Shown here: piece by piece, positions 1 to 8,167 of the stretch | How positions within the stretch are numbered: the stretch's first letter is position 1 | How the letters are laid out: each line of letters opens with the position of its first letter | Origin: Paludibacteraceae bacterium | GTDB taxonomy: Bacteria > Bacteroidota > Bacteroidia > Bacteroidales > Paludibacteraceae | DNA: 43,190 nucleotides | Assembly: GCA_018433525.1 (NCBI GenBank) | Contig: JAHDRA010000017.1 | Coordinates: 1 to 43,190, forward strand | Direction: 5' to 3' | Program-made: the position numbers and the translations under genes | Notes under the pieces: generated by a model | What the model was told of the DNA's origin: nothing | The model's database searches: none | The model's input: only the letters and a program-made list of their open reading frames with translations

Positions 1-39
1 CCAGATTTCGTACCTTTGTCCTACGGTTAAATGTTTCAT
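1..39 (-). CDS. IS30-family transposase, N-terminal fragment cut by window edge
   Basis: Read on the minus strand, an ATG at 39 opens a frame that runs off the left edge: MKHLTVGQRYEIW. The pattern HLTxxQRYxI is the usual opening of IS30-family transposases, ahead of their helix-turn-helix. Only 13 codons are visible, so integrity cannot be judged. The right end of the element should lie just to the right. A plausible but unproven terminal-repeat region is around 165-195, where a TTGCATTAATTACTTGAA-like stretch occurs. The assignment rests on a short motif only. Confidence 0.55.
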   Translation of the reverse strand, partial: MKHLTVGQRYEIW

Positions 40-442
40 CTTTGTAACTTTTTAAGGGGAAGAGACCAAAGTAAAGCATTTATTCCATCAGGGCAAAGGG
101 GAAATGTTCTTTTTTCTCCTTTGTCTTGAAAAATAATTTTTTCTTTACCTTTTATTTCCCCTGAAAAAGTTGCATTAATTACTTGAATTTACGGTTCAAT
201 AACAAAGATATACGATAATTTTGAATTCTGATGCAGCTTTTTCAATTTTGATGATAAAGAGAAGACGAACAAAAAAAAATTGTTAAATGAGTAACAGGTT
301 TTGCAGAGAAATCCGTCTTTTTCTCTGTTATCTTTATTTGAAAATAGTGAAGACATTAAATATTGAAATGAAACGTTAACTTCTCGTGTTTGTCGGTTTT
401 TCATTATTGCATTTTTTCTTATTTTTGCATAAAAATCTTATC
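40..442. other. Gene-free stretch at left edge
   Basis: No credible coding frame is seen. The first 150 bases or so probably belong to the 5' end of the IS30-like element whose transposase starts at 39 on the minus strand. The rest is very AT-rich leader DNA before the SemiSWEET gene. A minus-strand frame at 189-404 is low-complexity and has no family features. Confidence 0.5.
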
Positions 443-724
443 ATGAATTTAGATGTTTCGGTGATTGGCTATTTGGCGGGGTTTTGTACTGCTGTGGCAC
501 AGTTTCCACAAGCATACAAAGTTTACAGAACCAAAGATACACGAAGTATTTCGCTGGGTATGTACGCAATTATGACTTTTGGCGTTTTCCTGTGGCTAAT
601 TTACGGAATTTTGATTCAGGACTGGCCAATGATGTTGGCAAACGGAATTGGGTTAATTCCCTGTACATTCAATTTAATCATAACCTTTCAGAACGTTTTT
701 CGTGAACGAAAGAAAATGATATAA
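443..724 (+). CDS. SemiSWEET / PQ-loop sugar transporter
   Basis: A 93-residue membrane protein with three hydrophobic helices (about 6-26, 38-56 and 61-83), the size of one SWEET/MtN3 half-module. The PQ motif is FPQAYK at residues 21-26, and the conserved Asn of helix 3 is about residue 67 in LANGIG. Family members work as homodimers moving sugars down a gradient across the inner membrane; the substrate here is unknown. The ATG at 443 is preferred over an upstream ATG at 386, which would add 19 residues not expected for this family. It lies upstream of aroQ on the same strand with a 77-bp gap and no evident functional link. Confidence 0.85.
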   Translation: MNLDVSVIGYLAGFCTAVAQFPQAYKVYRTKDTRSISLGMYAIMTFGVFLWLIYGILIQDWPMMLANGIGLIPCTFNLIITFQNVFRERKKMI

Positions 725-801
725 ATTGGAGTAATTAAAAAAATTATCAGTTTAGGTTTTCGAAACTGAGAAAAAATTTAACGTTTCATTATCAATACGC
801 T

Positions 802-1224
802 ATGAAACATATTCAAATTATCAATGGGCCTAATCTCAATCTTTTGGGAGAAAGAGAGCCTTCCATTTATGGAAACAAAAGTTTTAACGGTTTTTTTGAA
901 GAGTTGAAAAAGCAATATCCCGATGTGAAATTGGAATATTTCCAATCCAACAATGAAGGTGAAATTATCGATAAGTTGCAAGAAATTGGATTTTCCGCTG
1001 ACGGAATAATTTTAAATGCAGGAGCTTATACGCATACTTCTATTGCAATTGCCGATGCCATTCGCTCCATTCAATCGCCTGTGATCGAAGTGCACATTTC
1101 CAATGTTTTTCAGCGCGAAAGTTTTCGTCATCATTCTTTTTTGTCCGAAGTATGTAAAGGCTGCATTATCGGATTCGGACTGAACTCTTATCGACTGGCT
1201 CTAGAAGCTTTGCTGCTTATTTAA
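802..1224 (+). CDS. aroQ: 3-dehydroquinate dehydratase, type II
   Basis: Catalyses dehydration of 3-dehydroquinate to 3-dehydroshikimate in the shikimate pathway; cytoplasmic dodecamer in the family. The 140 residues match the usual 140-150. Visible landmarks are GPNLNLLG (9-16), the catalytic Tyr of SIYG (Tyr23), NAGAYTHTS (72-80), the catalytic His98 in EVHISN, and ESFRH (106-110). The pyruvate kinase gene starts 48 bases downstream, so the two may be co-transcribed. A second shikimate gene, aroA, lies 13 kb away on the same strand. Confidence 0.97.
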   Translation: MKHIQIINGPNLNLLGEREPSIYGNKSFNGFFEELKKQYPDVKLEYFQSNNEGEIIDKLQEIGFSADGIILNAGAYTHTSIAIADAIRSIQSPVIEVHISNVFQRESFRHHSFLSEVCKGCIIGFGLNSYRLALEALLLI

Positions 1225-1272
1225 AACGGATTAGGAAGCTGGTTGAATTTCAAATTTATTCATTAATTTTTT

Positions 1273-2715
1273 ATGCCAAAATTTACAAAAATAATAGCTA
1301 CCATTAGCGATAAAAGATGCGATCCCGATTTTATTCGCGATTTGTTTGAAGCAGGGATGAATGTGGTTCGGATGAATTCGGCACATCTCAACAGGGAAGG
1401 ATTTCTGAAAATTATCAATAGTGTTCGTTCGGTGAGCAACGAAATTGCCCTGTTGATCGATACCAAAGGTCCTGAAGTGCGAACGACCATTGCCGAAAAC
1501 GATAAAATAATTTTACATGCCGGCGACACCATTAAAATTATTGGCGATCCAGACAAAATCTCGACCAATGAATGTGTTGCGGTCAGTTATCCGTTTTTTG
1601 TGCGCGATTTACATGTAGGCGATGATATTCTTTTCGACGATGGAGAAATCGAGTTGAAAGTGGCAGGGAAAGATGAGCAGTATCTTTATTGTAATGTGTT
1701 GAATGATGGTGTATTGGGAAGTAAAAAAAGTGTGAATGTTCCCGGTGTACGCATCAATCTGCCATCCTTGTCAGCACGCGACAAGGAAAATATTTTATTT
1801 GCCATTGAAAACAATCTTGATTTTATAGCTCATTCATTTGTTCGAAACAAGCAGGATATTCTCGATATTCAGCAAATTCTGGATCAACACAACAGTCCGA
1901 TCAAAATTATTTCGAAAATCGAAAATCAGGAAGGCGTGGACAATATAGAAGAAATTCTTGAATACACCTATGGGGTAATGATAGCTCGCGGCGATTTGGG
2001 AATAGAAGTGCCTCAGGAAAAAATTCCGGGTATTCAGCGCCTTCTGATCAGAAAATGTGTTATGGCAAAAAAACCGGTTATTGTGGCTACTCAGATGCTT
2101 CATTCCATGATTACCAATCCACGTCCCACGCGGGCAGAAGTTACGGATGTGGCCAACGCCATTTATTATCGCACCGATGCCTTGATGTTGAGCGGAGAAA
2201 CTGCTTATGGCAAGTATCCGGTTGAATCGGTACGAACCATGTCGAAAATTGCCGAAGAAGCCGAAAAAACGAAACTGACGGAAAACGATATTCCGATTCC
2301 TACGGCAACAGTCGATATTACTTCTTTTCTGGCAAATGCTGCTGTGGAAGCCAGCAGTAAATTTGGTATTCGGGCTATTATTACCGACTCGTTTACCGGA
2401 TCGACGGCCAGAAATTTGGCGGCCTATCGAGGGAAAAATCCTGTTTATGCCATTTGTTATCGTGAAAGATTGACGCGCGAATTGGCTTTGTCTTATGGTG
2501 TTTTTCCCAAATATCAGGAAGAAAAACGAACCAATCAGGAATATTTATTGTTAGCTTTAAGGGATTTACTGGATAGAAAACTTTTGACCGAACAGGATTT
2601 CTTCTGTTATTTGAGCGGAAGTTTTGGAGAAGGTCACGGAACCACTTTTCTGGAAATCAATCAAATTGAAAAAGTTCTTAAAGCATTGAATAATTACCAG
2701 TTACCCAGTTTTTAG
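1273..2715 (+). CDS. pyk: Pyruvate kinase
   Basis: Converts phosphoenolpyruvate and ADP to pyruvate and ATP, the last step of glycolysis. The 480 residues cover barrel, B and C domains. The N-terminal signature reads KIIATISDKRCD (6-17), followed by RMNSAH (33-38), TKGPEVRT (64-71), the metal-binding helix MIARGDLGIEVP from 236, and ATQMLHSM with PTRAEVTDVANA shortly after. Two details differ from the commonest form: RMNSAH in place of RMNFSH, and His where ML(E/D)SM normally has an acid. The allosteric C-terminal domain is intact. It follows aroQ closely; no terminator is obvious behind it, only an inverted repeat at 2761-2788. Confidence 0.97.
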   Translation: MPKFTKIIATISDKRCDPDFIRDLFEAGMNVVRMNSAHLNREGFLKIINSVRSVSNEIALLIDTKGPEVRTTIAENDKIILHAGDTIKIIGDPDKISTNECVAVSYPFFVRDLHVGDDILFDDGEIELKVAGKDEQYLYCNVLNDGVLGSKKSVNVPGVRINLPSLSARDKENILFAIENNLDFIAHSFVRNKQDILDIQQILDQHNSPIKIISKIENQEGVDNIEEILEYTYGVMIARGDLGIEVPQEKIPGIQRLLIRKCVMAKKPVIVATQMLHSMITNPRPTRAEVTDVANAIYYRTDALMLSGETAYGKYPVESVRTMSKIAEEAEKTKLTENDIPIPTATVDITSFLANAAVEASSKFGIRAIITDSFTGSTARNLAAYRGKNPVYAICYRERLTRELALSYGVFPKYQEEKRTNQEYLLLALRDLLDRKLLTEQDFFCYLSGSFGEGHGTTFLEINQIEKVLKALNNYQLPSF

Positions 2716-3059
2716 ACTTATTTAAAAATTCCTTTTTTCTAATATCCGAAAAACATCAAACAGTTAAAACGCTAAAATGGTTTAACTGAATAAGTAAATG
2801 TGATTATCATTTCGTTAATAAATGATTGGATAGTATTTTTTATAGAAGTTTATGCAATTACATAACATTTAAAAACCTATCGAAGATTAAACTTTGTAGG
2901 TGTTTTGAAGTCTATTAAATATGTAAGTTTTCATAAACACTTATAAAACGAAAAGATATTTGTATGAAACCCACATGTATTGCATACACAAACACGAATG
3001 AATATAATATGTCAGACATGTGGGTTCCATCAGACCTTTAAAAAATAAATTATATTCTG
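2716..3059. other. Gene-free leader region before the outer-membrane receptor
   Basis: 344 bases without a gene. It contains an 8-bp perfect inverted repeat (CAGTTAAA 2761-2768, TTTAACTG 2781-2788) just behind pyk, without a T-run, and a stronger hairpin at 2963-3031 close to the receptor start. No clear TTTG/TAnnTTTG promoter was found. Confidence 0.6.
2963..3031 (+). repeat. Long-loop inverted repeat in receptor leader
   Basis: AACCCACATGT at 2968-2978 is exactly complementary to ACATGTGGGTT at 3016-3026. Pairing extends outward with mismatches to about 2963 and 3031. The arms are separated by 37 bases, and the structure ends about 30 bases before the ATG at 3060. It could be an mRNA hairpin controlling translation or two half-sites for a regulator. 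There is no T-run, so it is not a typical terminator. Confidence 0.6.
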
Positions 3060-5486
3060 ATGAAAAAAGTATTTTTTATTTCCTTTGTTTTTTTATTCTT
3101 AAGTTTTGAAATCTTAGCTTCAACGGTTATAAAGGGAAGAGTAATTGATGCCAGGTCTGGCACTCCATTAGAGTTTGTAAATGTTGCTTTATATCAATTA
3201 GGTTCTTCTGTTCCCTCTGTCGGATTAACCACCGATGCAAAAGGGAATTTCGAAATTTCCTCTATTAGCAGTGGTAAATATATTCTCAAAATCAGTATGG
3301 TAGGCTATCAGGCTTATGACAAAGAAGTAGATATAAGAAGCAATATTTTAGAACTTGGAGTCATTCGTTTGGAAGAAGAATCGAAAGTATTGAACGAAGT
3401 GGTTGTTGTAGCTCAAGGTTCTCAAATGAAATTCGACATCGATAAAAAAGTTTTTAGTGTTGATCAGAACATCGCTTCTTCAGGAGGCTCAGCAACGGAT
3501 GTTCTTCAGAATATCCCTTCGGTAGAAGTTGATAATGAAGGAAATGTGTCTTTAAGAAACGATGCAAATGTTGAAGTTTGGATCAACGGTAAACCTTCTG
3601 GACTTACAGTTGAGAATCGTGCTCAAGTTTTACAACAAATGCCTGCTGAAAGCATTGAATCTATTGAAATTATTACTAATCCTTCTGCAAAATTCAATCC
3701 TGAAGGAACAGCCGGCATTATCAACCTTGTTTTGAAAAAAAACAGACGTGGTGGTTATTATGGTAGCCTTTCGGCCGGAGTAATGTATCCGGATGGAGCA
3801 AAATTAGGTAGTAATGGCGGAATAAATTTAAATTATAGTAGCAGCAAAATAGATGGTTATGTCAACATGGGTTATCGATCGATGAACATGAAAGGCGGGG
3901 GTTGGAACAATCGATACAATTATCTCGAAAATGATACTACTTTGCTGAAACAAAATAATTCATCAGAAAATAATTTTGATGGTGTCTTTATGCGTGCAGG
4001 TCTCGACTGGCATTTGAACGATAATAACACTTTTGGTATCTCGGGCTTTGGAATGACACACAATGAAGATGGAAACAACACCATTAATTATGGTTTATAT
4101 GATGTTGATAATTTTCTTCTGAAAAACTATAGCCGTTATAATTTGGATAATGGAAATCATCCAAGCTTTCATCTGAATGTTGATTATCAACACGAATTTG
4201 GAAGAAAAGATAATAATATTATGGCCAGTATTTCTTATTCAAAACATAATAGAAAATCTGATGACCAGTATATTCAAAGGGATTATCTATTAGATCTTAC
4301 CTCAAGCGACATAACACAAACTACCGACAATCGGAATCATCAGTGGGAATTTAAAATCGACTACTCGAATAAAATTACGGAAAACAGCAGATTGGAGGCC
4401 GGTTGGCAAAGTAATCTTCAGGAGCGAAACAATTTAACCAGTGCCATAGACAATTTGAACAATGGAGTGGAAATTTTTAGTTATTCAGACAATTTCGATT
4501 ATAAAGAACAGATACATGCTGCCTATCTTACCTATGGTAACAAATTTGACCAGTTGAGTTTGCAAGCCGGACTTCGGGGTGAATATTTGGAAAAAAAAAT
4601 CAACAATTTGGAGACTCAATCTTATTTTGAATTATTTCCCAGTTTTTATCTTTCCTATTCATTACCTGAACAAAACGAGTTGCAATTGAGCTATACCCGT
4701 CGAATAAACCGTCCCAGAGGACGCATGATCAATCCTTTCAGAGATTATTCGGATTCGACCAGCATATCGTATGGAAATCCACAACTTTTGCCGGAATTTG
4801 CCAGTTCGTTGGAACTCAATTATTTGAAAACATGGAATCAACATTCTCTTTCGGCGTCGGCCTATTATCGCTTTACAGATAATGTTATTGAAAATGTGCG
4901 TTATATGAACGGACAAACGATGGAAAGTACGTACTTTAACATCACAAAATCAAAAAATGCCGGTCTTGAGTTGGTTGCAAAGAACAATTTGTTTAAGATA
5001 TTGAGTCTGACTTCTTCTTTAAATTTATATTACAGTCAGTTGGATTCGGCTTCATTTACCAGTCCGTACAATACGACTGTTACCATTCCAAATCAGGATG
5101 ATTTTTCATGGAGTGGAAGATTGCTGGCAAATTTAATGCTCAGTAAAAATACTTCTGCACAAATCACCGGCCGTTATTTATCTCCCCGCATCATCTCACA
5201 GGGGGAAAGAGCTGCCAATTATTCTCTTGACCTGGGTTTTAGACAAACATTTTTTGATAGAAAGTTAAATCTCAACCTAATGGTTCGTGATTTGTTAAAT
5301 TCGAGAAAATGGAAATCAACAACATGGGGAACCGATTTTTATCAGGTATCGGAATCTTATTTTCATGGAAGAATGGTGGGCATGACTCTATCTTACAATT
5401 TCGGCAACATGAAACCCAAACAAACAGTTAAAAAAAGAGCGGAATCGGAAAGTCCTTTGAATATGGAAATGGAAAATATAGAGTAA
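3060..5486 (+). CDS. TonB-dependent receptor-like outer-membrane beta-barrel protein
   Basis: An 808-residue outer-membrane protein. A signal peptide covers about residues 1-20. Then comes a CarboxypepD-regulatory-like beta domain (about 23-105, IKGRVIDARSGTPLEFVNVA onward), and a plug domain (about 120-230) with ATDVLQNIPSVEVD and SIEIITNPSAKFNPEGTAGI. The rest is a barrel rich in aromatic and Asn residues. The last barrel strand, near GMTLSYNFG, is followed by a charged tail of about 30 residues. This is the 'outer membrane beta-barrel family' arrangement of Bacteroidetes (OMP_b-brl_3), related to TonB-dependent receptors. No SusD partner is adjacent, so this is not a standard SusCD pair and the substrate is unknown. 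A TonB-like energy transducer is encoded at 9481. Confidence 0.9.
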   Translation: MKKVFFISFVFLFLSFEILASTVIKGRVIDARSGTPLEFVNVALYQLGSSVPSVGLTTDAKGNFEISSISSGKYILKISMVGYQAYDKEVDIRSNILELGVIRLEEESKVLNEVVVVAQGSQMKFDIDKKVFSVDQNIASSGGSATDVLQNIPSVEVDNEGNVSLRNDANVEVWINGKPSGLTVENRAQVLQQMPAESIESIEIITNPSAKFNPEGTAGIINLVLKKNRRGGYYGSLSAGVMYPDGAKLGSNGGINLNYSSSKIDGYVNMGYRSMNMKGGGWNNRYNYLENDTTLLKQNNSSENNFDGVFMRAGLDWHLNDNNTFGISGFGMTHNEDGNNTINYGLYDVDNFLLKNYSRYNLDNGNHPSFHLNVDYQHEFGRKDNNIMASISYSKHNRKSDDQYIQRDYLLDLTSSDITQTTDNRNHQWEFKIDYSNKITENSRLEAGWQSNLQERNNLTSAIDNLNNGVEIFSYSDNFDYKEQIHAAYLTYGNKFDQLSLQAGLRGEYLEKKINNLETQSYFELFPSFYLSYSLPEQNELQLSYTRRINRPRGRMINPFRDYSDSTSISYGNPQLLPEFASSLELNYLKTWNQHSLSASAYYRFTDNVIENVRYMNGQTMESTYFNITKSKNAGLELVAKNNLFKILSLTSSLNLYYSQLDSASFTSPYNTTVTIPNQDDFSWSGRLLANLMLSKNTSAQITGRYLSPRIISQGERAANYSLDLGFRQTFFDRKLNLNLMVRDLLNSRKWKSTTWGTDFYQVSESYFHGRMVGMTLSYNFGNMKPKQTVKKRAESESPLNMEMENIE

Positions 5487-5518
5487 GAAGGAAAGGCATT
5501 GTAGTTGCCAAAAGCTTT

Positions 5519-6277
5519 TTATTTGAGTCTGCGCCGAAATTCCGCACAAACCAAAGCTGCCGCTACGCTTACGTTGAGCGATTCGGAAGTGGTATTTCCG
5601 GGTGGATAGTTTGGAATAAAAAGACGTTCGGTAACCAATTTTTCAATTGCCGGAGAGATGCCGTTCCCTTCGTTTCCGAGAACAATAATGCCATTTGAAG
5701 ATAGGGGAGTAGTATAAATATTTTCTCCTTTCAGAAAAGTTCCGTAAATAGGCAGTTTATCTTTCAATGGCAACAGAAAATTTTCCAGATCGACTTCCTG
5801 AACTTGTACGCGTGCCAGCGCTCCCATACTGGCTTGTACAACTTTAGGAGCAAAAGCATCTGCCGAAGTTTGAGAAGCAAAAATATGTTTAATGCCGAAC
5901 CAGTCGGCAATTCGAATAATGGTACCCATATTGCCGGGATCCTGAATTTCATCCAGCGCCAACGATAATTCTGAGCCGATTTCTTCCAACGATAAAGCGA
6001 TGTCGGTCGCTTTGCCGAAAACGGCCAATATACCTTGAGGATTTTTTTGATTGGAAATTTTCTTGAACTCTTCAAAATTTACTTCCAATAGTTCTTTTGT
6101 CCGAATGGGCGTATTGTTTTCGAGCCATTCAGGTGTAACCACTAAAAGTTCGCAATGAAATGTTACCGATAAATCGTTAATCAATTTTGTTCCTTCAGCA
6201 ATAAACATATTGGTTTCATCTCTGAATTTTTTTAGGTTCAAAGAATTGATAAGCTTGATTTTATTTTTCGATAACAT
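5519..6277 (-). CDS. RNA 2'-O-methyltransferase, SpoU/TrmH family
   Basis: A 252-residue SPOUT-class methyltransferase. The N-terminal substrate-binding part (about 1-95) includes FRDETNMFIAEGTKLI. The C-terminal knot domain carries the three SpoU motifs: motif 1 around LDEIQDPGNMGTIIRIAD with the catalytic Arg, motif 2 IIVLGNEGNGIS, and motif 3 SESLNVSVAAALV. Members 2'-O-methylate 23S rRNA or tRNA with S-adenosylmethionine. RlmB-like rRNA activity is likeliest, but the target cannot be read from the sequence. It starts 14 bases after the rpiB stop, so they are probably one transcript. Its 3' end faces the receptor gene across a 32-bp gap. Confidence 0.92.
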   Translation of the reverse strand: MLSKNKIKLINSLNLKKFRDETNMFIAEGTKLINDLSVTFHCELLVVTPEWLENNTPIRTKELLEVNFEEFKKISNQKNPQGILAVFGKATDIALSLEEIGSELSLALDEIQDPGNMGTIIRIADWFGIKHIFASQTSADAFAPKVVQASMGALARVQVQEVDLENFLLPLKDKLPIYGTFLKGENIYTTPLSSNGIIVLGNEGNGISPAIEKLVTERLFIPNYPPGNTTSESLNVSVAAALVCAEFRRRLK

Positions 6278-6291
6278 GAGTTTTTCGTTTT

Positions 6292-6741
6292 TCAGCAGGA
6301 TATTTTGTCTATTCGTCGCTGATGTCTTCCTCCTTCAAAATCGGTTTCAAAGAACACATCCACAATTTGTTTGGCTTCATTTTCGTTGATAAACCTTGCC
6401 GGCAGCGAAAGCACATTGGCGTTGTTGTGTCTGCGTGCCAGCGATGCGATTTCGGGCATCCAGCAAAGCGCAGCGCGAATTCCTTTGTGTTTGTTCACCG
6501 TCATGTTGATGCCGTTTCCCGTAGCACACAGGGAAATGCCAAAATCAAATTCTCCGTTTTCTACTGCCGAAGCCATAGGATGGGCGAAATCGGGATAATC
6601 GGAACTTTCTGCCGTATAGGCGCCAAAATCTTTTATTTGCCCAACATTTTTCGATTTCAGATACTCAATCAGTTTGTTTTTAAGTTCAAAACCTGCATGA
6701 TCGCTACAAATGGCAATTTTAAGTTCGTTGAGTGGTTTCAT
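6292..6741 (-). CDS. rpiB: Ribose-5-phosphate isomerase B
   Basis: Interconverts ribose 5-phosphate and ribulose 5-phosphate in the pentose phosphate pathway. The 149 residues match the LacAB/RpiB family. Motifs are SDHAGFELK (13-21), SDYPD (47-51), the catalytic Cys72 in LCATGNGINM, KGIRAALC, RRHNNANVLSLPAR (His105 is the likely second catalytic residue), and FEGGRHQRRIDKI at the end. The closely spaced RNA methyltransferase gene downstream suggests an operon. The response regulator lies 123 bases upstream on the same strand. Confidence 0.96.
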   Translation of the reverse strand: MKPLNELKIAICSDHAGFELKNKLIEYLKSKNVGQIKDFGAYTAESSDYPDFAHPMASAVENGEFDFGISLCATGNGINMTVNKHKGIRAALCWMPEIASLARRHNNANVLSLPARFINENEAKQIVDVFFETDFEGGRHQRRIDKISC

Positions 6742-6864
6742 GTGATTGAATTAATTTTAAAGAAATTGATGAAATTCCTTGCATTGATTTATTTGTCCGG
6801 AAAAAATTTTTTCTGACTGTTTGAAAAAATTTGGTTGCTGCACCGGCAGTGGATTGTGTACGAT

Positions 6865-8022
6865 TCATGCAAATTTTTCCACATCATCTTTGGTAATCAT
6901 CGGAGAACCGAGAATAATCAATCTTTCCACCACATTGCGCAGTTCGCGTATATTTCCCGTCCACGAGCGTTGTTGTAGAGCCTTTATGGCGTCCGGTTCA
7001 AATTTTTTGGGATGAATACCTTCCTCTGAACAGATTAATTCCGTGAAATGTTCTACCAGCAAGGGAATATCTTCTTTTCGTTCGTCCAAAGTTGGAACAT
7101 GAATTGGGATAACGTTAAGCCGATGAAACAAATCTTCGCGGAAATTCCCTTTTTCGATTTCCTTTTTCAAATCCTTGTTGGTTGCGGCAATTACTCTAAC
7201 GTTGACTTTGATACTTTTGTCGCTCCCCACACGCGAAAGTTCATTTTCCTGCAAAACCCGCAAAACTTTTGTTTGAGCCGAAAGACTCATATCTCCAATT
7301 TCGTCGAGAAAGATGGTTCCGTTGTCGGCTTGTTCAAATTTACCGATCCTTTGTCGGATGGCAGAAGTGAAAGCTCCTTTTTCGTGTCCGAAAAGTTCAC
7401 TTTCAATCAGTTCCGAAGGAATGGCCGCACAGTTTACTTCAACAAATGGAGCATTGGCCCGGTTGCTTTTATCATGTATTAATCTGGCTACCAATTCTTT
7501 TCCCGTTCCATTTTCACCGGTAATCAAAACGCGCGCGTCAGTGGGAGCTACGCGCTCAATCATTTGGCGAACGTTTTCCAATGCGGCTGATTGACCAATC
7601 ATTTCATATTTTTTTGCTGTCTTCTTTTTCAGATTTTTGGTTTCCACAACCAAATCTTTCTTTTCCAGCGCATTACGTACTGTAATCAAGAGACGGTTCA
7701 AATCGATGGGTTTTTCGATAAAGTCAAAAGCTCCTTTTTTTATACATTCTACGGCTGTTTCTATATTTCCATGTCCGGAAATCATCACGATAGGAGCTTC
7801 AATGTCTTTTTCTTTCAGTTGCGTAAGCAGTTCAATACCATCCATTTCGGGCATTTTTATATCGGAAAAAATCAAATCAAACATTTCGTTTTGAGCTGCT
7901 TCAAGGCCTTTTAAACCGTTTTCGGCAAGTGAAACCTGATGTTTTTCAAATTCCAGAATATCTTTCAAAGTATTACGGATACTTCGTTCGTCATCAATAA
8001 TTAATATTTTGGCCATTTTCAA
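6865..8022 (-). CDS. Sigma54-type response regulator lacking the DNA-binding domain
   Basis: 385 residues. The receiver domain (1-120) has acidic pocket D10/D11, phospho-acceptor Asp54 and Lys104 in FIEKP. The AAA+ sigma54-interaction domain (about 140-380) has Walker A GENGTGKE (169-176), Walker B FLDE (about 238-241) and WTGNIRELRNVVERL near the end. The loop that contacts sigma54 is GAFTSA (216-221) instead of canonical GAFTGA. The protein stops at EKFA, right after the AAA+ C-terminal helices, where NtrC relatives normally continue through a linker into a Fis-type helix-turn-helix. The frame stays open behind the TGA for 36 more codons, with a linker-like tail (KEFHQFL) but no helix-turn-helix. 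A minus-strand TAACTTTG at 8054-8061 may be its -7 box. An internal Met at residue 3 is an equally good start. Confidence 0.93.
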   Translation of the reverse strand: MKMAKILIIDDERSIRNTLKDILEFEKHQVSLAENGLKGLEAAQNEMFDLIFSDIKMPEMDGIELLTQLKEKDIEAPIVMISGHGNIETAVECIKKGAFDFIEKPIDLNRLLITVRNALEKKDLVVETKNLKKKTAKKYEMIGQSAALENVRQMIERVAPTDARVLITGENGTGKELVARLIHDKSNRANAPFVEVNCAAIPSELIESELFGHEKGAFTSAIRQRIGKFEQADNGTIFLDEIGDMSLSAQTKVLRVLQENELSRVGSDKSIKVNVRVIAATNKDLKKEIEKGNFREDLFHRLNVIPIHVPTLDERKEDIPLLVEHFTELICSEEGIHPKKFEPDAIKALQQRSWTGNIRELRNVVERLIILGSPMITKDDVEKFA

Positions 8023-8167
8023 ATTATTTCTTTCGGGGTTTGTTTTTCAGAAACAAAGTTAAAAAATATCTTTGTTATTTAATTGCAGAAGCTGACGGAC
8101 TTTAAAATTTTAAAAATTTCCGGATGCTTTGAATGATTTCAGGAAAAAGTCGAAAGTAGGAAACAGA

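Noticed and set aside
6757..6867. TGA of the response regulator read as selenocysteine or programmed read-through
   Set aside because: The tail after TGA has no HTH and no visible SECIS-like hairpin; simple loss of the C-terminal domain explains it better.
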